Source: Flavobacterium sp.
Lineage (GTDB): Bacteria > Bacteroidota > Bacteroidia > Flavobacteriales > Flavobacteriaceae
Length of the DNA: 64,000 bases
Reading direction: 5' to 3'
Assembly (NCBI GenBank): GCA_020403245.1
Contig: JADBYA010000009.1
Coordinates: forward strand, 218,794 to 282,793
Positions 24,826 through 32,252 of the stretch are shown here, piece after piece; within the stretch, counting starts at the first letter, position 1, and each line of letters begins with the position of its first letter. Position numbers and translations under genes: made by a program. The notes below the pieces were generated by a model that ran no database searches, was not told the DNA's origin, and was given only the letters and a program-made list of their open reading frames with translations.

Positions 24826-25782
24826 ATGAAAGTAACACAACATATAGAAAACGCCAACGGAAAACCATTGTTTTCTTTTGAAATCCTTCCGCCTTTGAAA
24901 GGACAAAATATTCAATCCATTTTTGATAGTATTGATCCATTGATAGAGTTTCAACCTCCGTTTATTGATGTGACCTACCATCGGGAAGAGTATGAATATA
25001 AGGAATTGCCCAGCGGTTTATTGGAAAAGAAAATTGTCAAAAAACGGCCCGGAACCGTTGGAATTTGTGCAGCAATTCAAAATAGATATGCTGTAGATGC
25101 TATTCCACATATTTTGTGCGGCGGGTTTTCAAAAGAAGACACGGAGAACTTATTGATTGATTTGGATTTTCTCGGAATTGAAAATGTAGTAGCACTTCGT
25201 GGCGATGCCCTGAAAACCGAAACCTATTTTCATCCAGAAAAGGATGGGAATGAGTATGCTACCGATTTGGTCCTGCAAATTAGTAATTTGAATAAGGGAA
25301 TATATTTAGACGAGGATTTACAAAACTCGGCGCAGACAAATTTTTGTATTGGAGTTGCTGGCTATCCCGAAAAGCATATGGAAGCGCCGAGTTTGGATAG
25401 CGACATACATTTCTTAAAACAAAAAATTAAAAACGGAGCCGATTATATTATTACGCAAATGTTTTTTGATAATAAAAAGTTTTTTGATTATGTAGAAAAA
25501 GTTCGTGCCGCCGGAATAACCATTCCTATTATTCCGGGTCTAAAACCAATTGCAACCAAGAAACAATTGAATTTAATTCCCCATCGATTTTCTTTAGAAT
25601 TGCCTGATGATTTGATTATGGCTGTAGTAAAAGCAAAAGATAACGACGCGGTAAAGCAAATCGGAATAGAATGGTGTACACAACAAAGTAAAGAATTAGT
25701 CGCTGCTGGAATTCCAGTTTTGCATTATTATTCTATGGGAAAAGCCGAGAATATTAAGGCGATAGCGAAAGAAGTTTTTTAA
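24826..25782 (+). CDS. metF: Methylenetetrahydrofolate reductase
   Basis: 318 residues, standard for bacterial MetF. MKVTQHIENANGKPLFSFEILPP carries the FAD-domain FEILPPL motif, followed by FIDVTYH, LRGD in VVALRGDA, and GADYIITQMFFDNKKFFDYV. It reduces methylenetetrahydrofolate to the methyl donor used by MetH. It is third in the methionine cluster and is probably cotranscribed with metH under the SAM riboswitch. The only DNA between metH and metF is a MITE-like repeat, whose right arm provides GGGGGAGG five to six bases before the ATG. This is an unusually Shine-Dalgarno-like site for this phylum. Confidence 0.96.
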   Translation: MKVTQHIENANGKPLFSFEILPPLKGQNIQSIFDSIDPLIEFQPPFIDVTYHREEYEYKELPSGLLEKKIVKKRPGTVGICAAIQNRYAVDAIPHILCGGFSKEDTENLLIDLDFLGIENVVALRGDALKTETYFHPEKDGNEYATDLVLQISNLNKGIYLDEDLQNSAQTNFCIGVAGYPEKHMEAPSLDSDIHFLKQKIKNGADYIITQMFFDNKKFFDYVEKVRAAGITIPIIPGLKPIATKKQLNLIPHRFSLELPDDLIMAVVKAKDNDAVKQIGIEWCTQQSKELVAAGIPVLHYYSMGKAENIKAIAKEVF

Positions 25783-25809
25783 TTCTGAATTCACAAAATT
25801 ATAATCTGT

Positions 25810-25817
25810 TATATTTG
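25810..25817 (+). promoter_or_regulatory. Putative -7 element for the PagL-like gene
   Basis: TATATTTG matches TAnnTTTG, 17 bp before the ATG at 25835. It suggests transcription independent of metF. Confidence 0.5.
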
Positions 25818-25834
25818 TGACTTAAATTTTTTGA

Positions 25835-26923
25835 ATGAGGAAGTTTTACCTTATTTTTTTGTTTTTTTCTTTTTCGATTTTTGGCCAAAATAAAAATCCT
25901 TTCACCTTAGACGTATCCCTGTTAAGAGGAAATGCTTTGCCACATAAAGAAGATATGTACCATCTAGTTAATGGTCATCCTGATGGGATAATGGTTAATT
26001 TTGGCAAAAGAACTGATGGTTCCAAAGAATGGCATCAAGCTTATAATTATCCTGAATATGGCGGTTATTTTTTGTATCAAGATTTTAAAAGTCAGCCATT
26101 GGGACAAAACTATGCTGTAGGTGCTTTTTATAATTTTTATTTTTGGAAAAGGCAACTTCAATTCAAAATTTCTCAAGGAATTGCATTCACTACCAATCCT
26201 TATGACAAAGTAGATAATAGCAAAAATAAAGCATTTGGAAGCAAATTAATGGGAAATACCAATTTCGGATTTTCCTATGATAACCAAACACTTTTCAAAA
26301 ACATTGGTTTTCACGCCGGAATTTTATTTACACATTATTCCAACGGAAGAGTAAAATCGCCCAATAGTGGCATTAATACTTACCTTTTAAATCTTGGGGT
26401 TAATTATAATTTTTCTGAAAATTTTAACCGAATAGCGGATACAACTCAAGTCAAAAAATCATACAAAGAACCAATAAAATATAATGTTATTCTTAGAACT
26501 GGTATCAATGAAAACCCCATAGTCAATAGCGGACAATTTCCTTTTTACCATATAGGTTTTTATGCCGACAAAAGATTGAATAGAAAAACGGCGCTACAGT
26601 TTGGCGCCGAATTGTTTTTAACACAATCCATCAAAGAATACATAAAATATTTTTCTGTTGCCTATCCAAATCAAAATATTGACGCCAACACCGATTATAA
26701 AAGAATTGGAGTTTTTATTGGTCACGAATTAATAATTAACCGAATTTCTCTCGAAGCACAAATTGGTTATTATGTTTATCAACCTTTCAAAAAGGATATC
26801 CCAATTTATGATAGAGTTGGTATAAAATATTATTTTACCGATAAAATATTTTTAGGATTTACAATTAAAACGCATCTTTTTTTAGCTGAAGCATTGGAAT
26901 TTGGTGTCGGATATAGAATTTAA
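25835..26923 (+). CDS. Acyloxyacyl hydrolase / PagL-like lipid A deacylase family protein
   Basis: 362 residues with a signal peptide (MRKFYLIFLFFSFSIFGQ) and an outer-membrane barrel. The HYSN motif in FTHYSNGRVKSPNSGINTYL (about 167-186) matches the catalytic His-Ser of PagL, and the C-terminus EFGVGYRI fits a barrel end. PagL removes an acyl chain from lipid A in the outer membrane. This protein is about twice the length of Gammaproteobacterial PagL, as flavobacterial members are, so the exact substrate is uncertain. It lies close to the next lipoprotein gene (10 bp from stop to the chosen start), suggesting cotranscription. Confidence 0.7.
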   Translation: MRKFYLIFLFFSFSIFGQNKNPFTLDVSLLRGNALPHKEDMYHLVNGHPDGIMVNFGKRTDGSKEWHQAYNYPEYGGYFLYQDFKSQPLGQNYAVGAFYNFYFWKRQLQFKISQGIAFTTNPYDKVDNSKNKAFGSKLMGNTNFGFSYDNQTLFKNIGFHAGILFTHYSNGRVKSPNSGINTYLLNLGVNYNFSENFNRIADTTQVKKSYKEPIKYNVILRTGINENPIVNSGQFPFYHIGFYADKRLNRKTALQFGAELFLTQSIKEYIKYFSVAYPNQNIDANTDYKRIGVFIGHELIINRISLEAQIGYYVYQPFKKDIPIYDRVGIKYYFTDKIFLGFTIKTHLFLAEALEFGVGYRI

Positions 26924-26933
26924 AATTAAACCC

Positions 26934-27683
26934 ATGAAAAAGCTATCTTTATTACTATTTTTATATATTTTTTTAAATTCCTGCGAAAAACCAAGCGATT
27001 GCATCGAAAGTTCGGGAACAATTATTATCAAAGACATTCCTGTAACTAATTTCAAAAAAATAAAAGTATATCGCGGAATTGAAGTGATTATTACTCAAGG
27101 AACAGAATACAAAGTGCAAATTGTTGCCGGCGAAAATTTTATTGATAATATTGAAGTAAATCAAAATGGTGACCAACTTATTTTCAAAGACAATACCAGT
27201 TGCAATTGGGTGCGCGATTATGGTCAAACCAAAATTTTAGTCACAACGCCAACACTAGAAGAAGTCTATTCGAAAACCGATAGGAATATTAGTTCTAATG
27301 GTGTTTTGAGTTTTCCTAACTTGACAGTTTTGTCGCTAGATAAAGATGCCGATGGCGAAAGCGGCGCGGGGACAGGCGATTTTATTTTGAATATCAATAA
27401 TTCCACACTGACTATTGGCAATAATAATGTATCACGGTTTTATCTTTCGGGACAAACGATCAACGCCAATTTTAATTTCTATTTTGGCGATGGTAGAATT
27501 GAAGCCCAGAACTTAATTGCACAAGATATTGTTGTTTACCATCGGGGTTCAAACGATATGATTGTGAATCCTATCCAAAGTGTAACTGGTGTTTTGAACA
27601 GCACAGGCAATTTAATCTTGAAACATGTGCCACTTAGTGTAGATGTTGAAGAATTGTATCAGGGGAACGTAATTTATCCGTAA
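26934..27683 (+). CDS. Lipoprotein with GIN (DUF2807) domain
   Basis: The ORF track starts at 26901 inside the preceding gene. The ATG at 26934 gives MKKLSLLLFLYIFLNSCEKP, a clean lipoprotein signal with Cys17, so I use it (249 residues). The mature part is a right-handed parallel beta-helix type GIN/DUF2807 domain (FKKIKVYRGIEVIITQG, VQIVAGENFIDNIEVNQNGD), the putative auto-transporter adhesin head family. It is probably surface- or periplasm-facing and anchored in the outer membrane; function is unknown. It is convergent with gldA three bases away, with no obvious terminator between them. Confidence 0.8.
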   Translation: MKKLSLLLFLYIFLNSCEKPSDCIESSGTIIIKDIPVTNFKKIKVYRGIEVIITQGTEYKVQIVAGENFIDNIEVNQNGDQLIFKDNTSCNWVRDYGQTKILVTTPTLEEVYSKTDRNISSNGVLSFPNLTVLSLDKDADGESGAGTGDFILNINNSTLTIGNNNVSRFYLSGQTINANFNFYFGDGRIEAQNLIAQDIVVYHRGSNDMIVNPIQSVTGVLNSTGNLILKHVPLSVDVEELYQGNVIYP

Positions 27684-27686
27684 GGA

Positions 27687-28586
27687 CTACTTCTTAGTTT
27701 TCTCTCTAAAAATTTGTTCCAGATTTTTGTTTTTCAGACTAATTTGTAGTGTTTTCAATCCATTGTCATGAGCAAAATCGAATACTTTTGGACGCATGTC
27801 TTCTGCGGTATTGAAAGTCAGTAACCAAATATTATCAGCAGTGTTTTTATAGGTTTTAATGTTTATTAAATTTGCCAATAAAGTTGCATCAATAGTTTTG
27901 TCAAATTCCACTTCTATAATTTGTTCTTTTTCCTCAGAAACTAATTTGTTTAATTTTTTATCGGTTACAATTTTTCCATTATCAATAATAATGATACGGT
28001 CGCAAATTGCTTCCACTTCCTGCATGATGTGTGTGGAAAGAAAAACGGTTTTGTCTTTACCAACATTTTTTATCACATTTCTAATTTCGACTAATTGATT
28101 TGGGTCTAAACCTGTTGTTGGCTCATCTAAAATCAAAACATCTGGATTGTGTAACAATGCTGTTGCTAGTCCAACTCTTTGGCGATACCCTTTGGATAAC
28201 TGTCCAATTTTCTTATGACTTTCGGGCGTTAAACCTGTTAATTGAATTACTTCTTCAATTCGGGTTTTGCTCACTTTATAGACATCAGCATTGAAAGCTA
28301 AATACTCTCTTACATACAAATCCAAATACAACGGGTTGTGTTCGGGTAGGTAGCCTACAGAAAGTTGTACTGCTTTTTGGTTTTCAGAAACATTACTCCC
28401 GTTTACCGAAGCAGTTCCTTCATCAGCATGGATAAAGGTGGTTAAAATTTTCATTAAAGTAGATTTTCCCGCACCATTTGGACCAAGAAAACCAACGATT
28501 TCTCCTTTTTTGATAGAAAAAGAAACATTGTCTAGCGCTTTTTGAGCACCATAACTTTTCGAAATATTTTGAACTTCTATTGACAC
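27687..28586 (-). CDS. gldA: ABC transporter ATP-binding protein GldA (gliding-associated)
   Basis: 299 residues. Walker A is GPNGAGKS at 35-42, the signature is LSKGYRQRVGLA, Walker B is VLILDEPTTGLDP, and the H-loop is in FLSTHIMQE. The C-terminal part (EQIIEVEFDKTIDATLLANL to LEQIFREKTKK) is the extension seen in GldA. GldA works with GldF and GldG as an ABC transporter needed for gliding in Flavobacterium; gldFG are not in this window, which is normal because gldA is often separate. A general ABC-2 ATPase is the alternative. Confidence 0.82.
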   Translation of the reverse strand: MSIEVQNISKSYGAQKALDNVSFSIKKGEIVGFLGPNGAGKSTLMKILTTFIHADEGTASVNGSNVSENQKAVQLSVGYLPEHNPLYLDLYVREYLAFNADVYKVSKTRIEEVIQLTGLTPESHKKIGQLSKGYRQRVGLATALLHNPDVLILDEPTTGLDPNQLVEIRNVIKNVGKDKTVFLSTHIMQEVEAICDRIIIIDNGKIVTDKKLNKLVSEEKEQIIEVEFDKTIDATLLANLINIKTYKNTADNIWLLTFNTAEDMRPKVFDFAHDNGLKTLQISLKNKNLEQIFREKTKK

Positions 28587-28899
28587 ATTTCACGATTTGG
28601 AACAAAAGTAAATAATAGTGGAGGATTTTTTTTAAAAAATTAAATCTTTTGTCAAACTTTAACCCAAATAAAAAGAATAGAAACCAACTTATGATAACTT
28701 TAGAAGAATAGGTTATAAATTTGTAGCAGCAAATTTGATTTTGTTGCAATTTAATTCGAAAGCGTTTATTAGAGGAAATGCAAAATACAAATAGAATAAA
28801 AAATAATTAAAATAGCACGATGTTAGAAGATACAACTTGGAAGAAAGACTTCCCTCATCCAACTTCCAACTCCCGCTTCCAACTTCCATCTCATAAACT
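28587..28899. other. Intergenic region between gldA and the DAHP synthase gene
   Basis: 313 bp, AT-rich. The right end (28848-28893) is a copy of repeat C (CTTCCAACTCCCGCTTCCAA and neighbours) that reaches seven bases from the DAHP synthase start. No ORF of substance. Confidence 0.6.
28848..28893. repeat. Repeat C, CTTCCAACTTCC-type low-complexity repeat
   Basis: Units related to AACTTCCAACT and AACTTCCATCTC occur in tandem. The same units appear between mazG-like and aroA (38699-38724) and twice inside aroA. Confidence 0.7.
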
Positions 28900-29985
28900 A
28901 TGAATATAACAACACAAAACAGAAAATGGTTAGATGATTTCAACTTACATCATCCACTTGTTATCGCTGGACCATGCAGTGCTGAAACCGAAGACCAAGT
29001 ATTGAAAATTGCACACGAATTGAAAAATTCTGATGTATCTATTTTTAGAGCCGGAATATGGAAACCCAGAACGCGGCCCGGAGGTTTTGAAGGTGTTGGT
29101 GAGATAGGATTGAAATGGTTGCAAAAAGCCAAAGCCGAAACAGGACTATTGATGGCCATAGAAGTCGCAAATGCAACTCATGCAAAATTAGCATTAGAGC
29201 ATGATATTGATGTTTTGTGGATAGGTGCACGAACAACTGTAAATCCGTTTGCGGTTCAGGAAATAGCCGATGCTTTGCAAAATACCGATAAAATAGTATT
29301 AGTAAAAAATCCAGTAAACCCTGATTTGGCTTTGTGGATTGGTGGAGTGGAACGTTTGTATAATGCTGGAATAAAAAAATTGGGTGTAATTCATAGAGGG
29401 TTTTCTACCTATGAAAAAACCAAATACAGAAACATTCCCGAATGGCAAATTGCTATTGAACTGCAAAGTAAATTTCCTGATTTGCCATTGTTGTGTGATC
29501 CTTCTCACATCACAGGAAGAAGAGATATGATTCAAGAAGTAGCACAGCAGGCACTTGATTTGAATTATGATGGATTGATGATTGAAACCCACACCGACCC
29601 TGATAATGCCTGGAGCGATGTTGCCCAGCAAGTAACTCCAAAAGTTTTAAAGCAGATTTTTGTAGATTTAAAAGTTAAAAAAGTAACTACCGAAGATGAC
29701 GATTTTAATGCCAAAATGATAAAACTAAGAGTCAATATTGATATCGCTGATAGTAAATTATTGGAAATTTTAGGGAATCGGATGAAAGTAGCAGAACAAA
29801 TTGGTGCCTTGAAAAAAGAAAAAAATATTGCTGTACTTCAAAATAAAAGGTGGAATGAAATTTTAGGAAAAATGATTTTAGACGGTAGTGAAAGAGGATT
29901 AAGTGAGGAATTTATTCTAAAACTGTTCAAAGCCATTCATCAGGAAAGTATTAGTCATCAGGAAAAAATTATTAATTCTAGATGA
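28900..29985 (+). CDS. Bifunctional 3-deoxy-7-phosphoheptulonate synthase / chorismate mutase type II
   Basis: 361 residues. The N-terminal KDSA/AroAbeta-type DAHP synthase (about 1-258) has VIAGPCSAET near 22-31, GIWKPRTRPGGFEG, KNPVNPD, GVIHRGFS and DPSHITGRRD. The C-terminal AroQ chorismate mutase (about 268-357) starts KMIKLRVNIDIADSKLLEIL and has GNRMKVAEQIGALKK. It catalyses the first step of the shikimate pathway and the step toward prephenate. The fused mutase can also act as a feedback sensor. The pathway gene aroA lies 10 kb downstream, not in an operon. Repeat C lies immediately upstream, so the promoter must be on its far side. Confidence 0.93.
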   Translation: MNITTQNRKWLDDFNLHHPLVIAGPCSAETEDQVLKIAHELKNSDVSIFRAGIWKPRTRPGGFEGVGEIGLKWLQKAKAETGLLMAIEVANATHAKLALEHDIDVLWIGARTTVNPFAVQEIADALQNTDKIVLVKNPVNPDLALWIGGVERLYNAGIKKLGVIHRGFSTYEKTKYRNIPEWQIAIELQSKFPDLPLLCDPSHITGRRDMIQEVAQQALDLNYDGLMIETHTDPDNAWSDVAQQVTPKVLKQIFVDLKVKKVTTEDDDFNAKMIKLRVNIDIADSKLLEILGNRMKVAEQIGALKKEKNIAVLQNKRWNEILGKMILDGSERGLSEEFILKLFKAIHQESISHQEKIINSR

Positions 29986-30058
29986 ATACAATAATATATG
30001 TATTTCTGTTTATATATTTTTTGTATCATTGCAAAAAAACAAATAAAACTTAAAACAA

Positions 30059-30583
30059 ATGAAAAAAATTATTTTATCTATTGTCTTAGTATTTAGCTTT
30101 GGAATAGCTAATGCACAATTAGACAAAATCTACAAACACAGCGGCGAAACTGTTGAAGGGAAAGTACTTCGCTTAGATGAGTACACAATTGTTTTTAAGT
30201 ATGATGGAGAAGATGCAGAAAATACCATTGGTAAATATGCAGTTGAAAAAATCATCTATGGTAAAACAAAAAGACAAGAAGATGTTACAGAAAAAATCGT
30301 AATCAATGGCGAAGACGATTGGGAAAAAGTGGTAATCCTTGAAGATAAATCGTACATCTCTGGTTTGAAAAAAGTAGGGGAAGTTCGTGGGAAAACTGGA
30401 TTAATTAACTTCCAGACAGGAAATACAGGAGATAAAAAAGCAGCTAAAAAATTAAAAATGGACGCTGCAAAACAGGGTTGCGCTTTTGTCTTGTTAATGG
30501 CTGATAAAGCAACTGTTGGAGCTAATTCTAATGGACTTGGAGGTTCTCAAGCTATCAAAACTGGAGTAGCTTACAAATACTAA
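30059..30583 (+). CDS. Secreted hypothetical protein
   Basis: 174 residues with a signal peptide (MKKIILSIVLVFSFGIANAQ), then LDKIYKHSGETVEGKVLRLD, EYTIVFKYDGEDAENTIGKYA and a Gly-rich C-terminus. The early part resembles short flavobacterial periplasmic proteins whose beta strands describe a substrate-binding SHOCT-less fold, but I cannot name a family. Monocistronic, with a hairpin terminator after it. Confidence 0.6.
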   Translation: MKKIILSIVLVFSFGIANAQLDKIYKHSGETVEGKVLRLDEYTIVFKYDGEDAENTIGKYAVEKIIYGKTKRQEDVTEKIVINGEDDWEKVVILEDKSYISGLKKVGEVRGKTGLINFQTGNTGDKKAAKKLKMDAAKQGCAFVLLMADKATVGANSNGLGGSQAIKTGVAYKY

Positions 30584-30606
30584 TAAATTTAGGATTTTAA
30601 AAATTT

Positions 30607-30633
30607 AAGTTGTCAGAAATGGCAACTTTTTTT
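30607..30633 (+). terminator. Intrinsic terminator after the secreted hypothetical gene
   Basis: AAGTTGTC pairs with GGCAACTT (8 bp with one G-T), loop AGAAAT, followed by TTTTT. Confidence 0.7.
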
Positions 30634-30660
30634 ATGACTTAAAATATAAATAGGAAATGG

Positions 30661-30668
30661 TATCTTTG
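30661..30668 (+). promoter_or_regulatory. -7 element for rsgA only four bases before the start codon
   Basis: TATCTTTG fits TAnnTTTG and the ATG starts at 30673, so transcription would begin at or next to the start codon, giving a leaderless mRNA. Confidence 0.55.
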
Positions 30669-30672
30669 CCAC

Positions 30673-31656
30673 ATGACTGGACACGTTTATAAATCTACCG
30701 GAAGTTGGTACACTGTAAAATCGGAACAAGGCGATTTTATAGAATGCCGTATCAAAGGGAAGTTCCGCATGCAAGGCATCAAAAGTACCAATCCAATTGC
30801 AGTGGGCGATATAGTAGATTTTGAACTCGATGAAACATCAGATACAACTACAGGAACTATTCACAATATTCACGACCGAAAGAATTATATTGTTCGAAAA
30901 TCAGTGAACCTGTCCAAGCAAACCCATATAATCGCTTCCAATATCGATATCGTTTTTCTACTAGTCACTATCAACAATCCGCCAACCACTACTAGTTTTA
31001 TCGACCGTTTTTTGGTTACTGCCGAGGCCTATGGTATTGAAGCGGTATTGATTTTTAATAAAATTGACACCTACGATGATGCCATGCTCGATGAACAATT
31101 GTATTTACAACACATCTATTCACAAATTGGTTATAAATGTTTGAAAGTTTCTGCTTTAGAGAAAAAAGGATTGGAACAGCTCAAGGAAATGATGATTGGA
31201 AAAGTGAATATGTTCTCTGGACATTCAGGTGTTGGAAAATCTACCTTGGTCAATGCATTAGAACCCAGTCTAAATCTGAAAACCAAACACATTTCCGAGC
31301 AAAGCAAACAAGGACAACACACCACGACTTTTGCCGAAATGTATGATTTATCATTTGAAGCCAAAATAATAGATACGCCTGGCATTAAAGGTTTCGGAAT
31401 TGTAGACATGGAGTCAACAGAAATAAATGGGTTTTTCCCTGAGTTTTTCAAGCTGAAAGACCAATGCAAATTCAACAATTGTTTGCATAAAGAAGAGCCG
31501 CATTGTGCTGTTAAAAAGGCCTTAGAAGAAAACAAAATTGCCTGGTCACGCTATAACAGTTACCTCAAAATTCTAGAAGGTGATGATGAACATTACCGTT
31601 CTGATATTAATAATGAGGATCGAATTGCTAGTGATGAAACGAGAAAAGCCCCCTAA
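30673..31656 (+). CDS. rsgA: Small ribosomal subunit biogenesis GTPase RsgA
   Basis: 327 residues. An N-terminal OB-fold is followed by a circularly permuted GTPase with the G4 motif NKID (129-132) before the P-loop GHSGVGKS (183-190) and G3 DTPG. The C-terminal zinc-binding segment is CKFNNCLHKEEPHC. It checks late 30S assembly near the decoding site using GTP. The last residues (KAP and stop) are encoded by the left arm of a MITE-like repeat that fills the gap to dtd. The likely promoter puts transcription start at the ATG. Confidence 0.96.
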   Translation: MTGHVYKSTGSWYTVKSEQGDFIECRIKGKFRMQGIKSTNPIAVGDIVDFELDETSDTTTGTIHNIHDRKNYIVRKSVNLSKQTHIIASNIDIVFLLVTINNPPTTTSFIDRFLVTAEAYGIEAVLIFNKIDTYDDAMLDEQLYLQHIYSQIGYKCLKVSALEKKGLEQLKEMMIGKVNMFSGHSGVGKSTLVNALEPSLNLKTKHISEQSKQGQHTTTFAEMYDLSFEAKIIDTPGIKGFGIVDMESTEINGFFPEFFKLKDQCKFNNCLHKEEPHCAVKKALEENKIAWSRYNSYLKILEGDDEHYRSDINNEDRIASDETRKAP

Positions 31657-31748
31657 CCCCCAAAGAGGGAACTCTAAATAAATCTAAAAAATGCACAAAC
31701 AAGCTATTATTTCAATTTTTAATTCCCCCTCTAGGGGTTAGGGGGCTT
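31648..31748. repeat. MITE-like element filling the rsgA-dtd gap (repeat B arms)
   Basis: AGCCCCCTAACCCCCAAAGA (left) and TCTAGGGGTTAGGGGGCT (right) are imperfect inverted arms of about 25 bp around a 50-bp AT-rich centre. The left arm contains the rsgA stop codon; the right arm ends one base before the dtd ATG at 31749. Confidence 0.75.
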
Positions 31749-32201
31749 ATGAAAGCAATCATTCAACGCGTTTCCGAATCTTCTGTAACTATCAATGCTA
31801 AAATAGTTGCCCAAATCCAAAAAGGGCTATTAGTCCTAATAGGTTTTGAAGATGCCGATACCCAAGAAGACATCCATTGGCTCACGGCAAAAATTGCTAA
31901 CCTCAGAATTTTTGGAGATGAGAACAATGTGATGAATTTATCTTTAAAAGATGTTGAAGGCGACATGATTATTGTGAGTCAATTTACGCTTCATGCCTCA
32001 ACCAAAAAAGGCAATCGTCCATCCTACATCAAAGCGGCCAAACCCGAAATAGCTATTCCATTATATGAAGCTTTCATCGCTCAAATGGAAAACGAACTGG
32101 GCAAAAAAGTGCAAACAGGACAGTTTGGTGCCGACATGAAAGTAGCACTGGAAAATGATGGACCAGTGACGATAATTATTGACACAAAAAATAAAGAATA
32201 A
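31749..32201 (+). CDS. dtd: D-aminoacyl-tRNA deacylase
   Basis: 150 residues, standard length. MKAIIQRVSESSVTI is the typical start. SQFTLHASTKKGNRPSY and FGADMKVALENDGPVTIIIDT carry the SQFTL and Gly-Pro (NxGPVT) active-site motifs. It removes D-amino acids or glycine from mischarged tRNAs. It starts directly at the end of the repeat B arm with no other leader, so its ribosome loading region is repeat DNA. It is probably cotranscribed with rsgA through the repeat. Confidence 0.95.
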   Translation: MKAIIQRVSESSVTINAKIVAQIQKGLLVLIGFEDADTQEDIHWLTAKIANLRIFGDENNVMNLSLKDVEGDMIIVSQFTLHASTKKGNRPSYIKAAKPEIAIPLYEAFIAQMENELGKKVQTGQFGADMKVALENDGPVTIIIDTKNKE

Positions 32202-32227
32202 GATTATTAATAAAATTATAATTTTTT

Positions 32228-32235
32228 TATATTTG
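32228..32235 (+). promoter_or_regulatory. -7 element for the DUF3857 operon
   Basis: TATATTTG matches TAnnTTTG, 17 bp before the ATG at 32253. Confidence 0.5.
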
Positions 32236-32252
32236 GAAAAAACTTAGTAAAG

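Noticed and set aside
31644-31748. Possible CRISPR or tandem array from repeated C/G runs
   Set aside because: Two inverted arms only, without regular spacers or cas genes.
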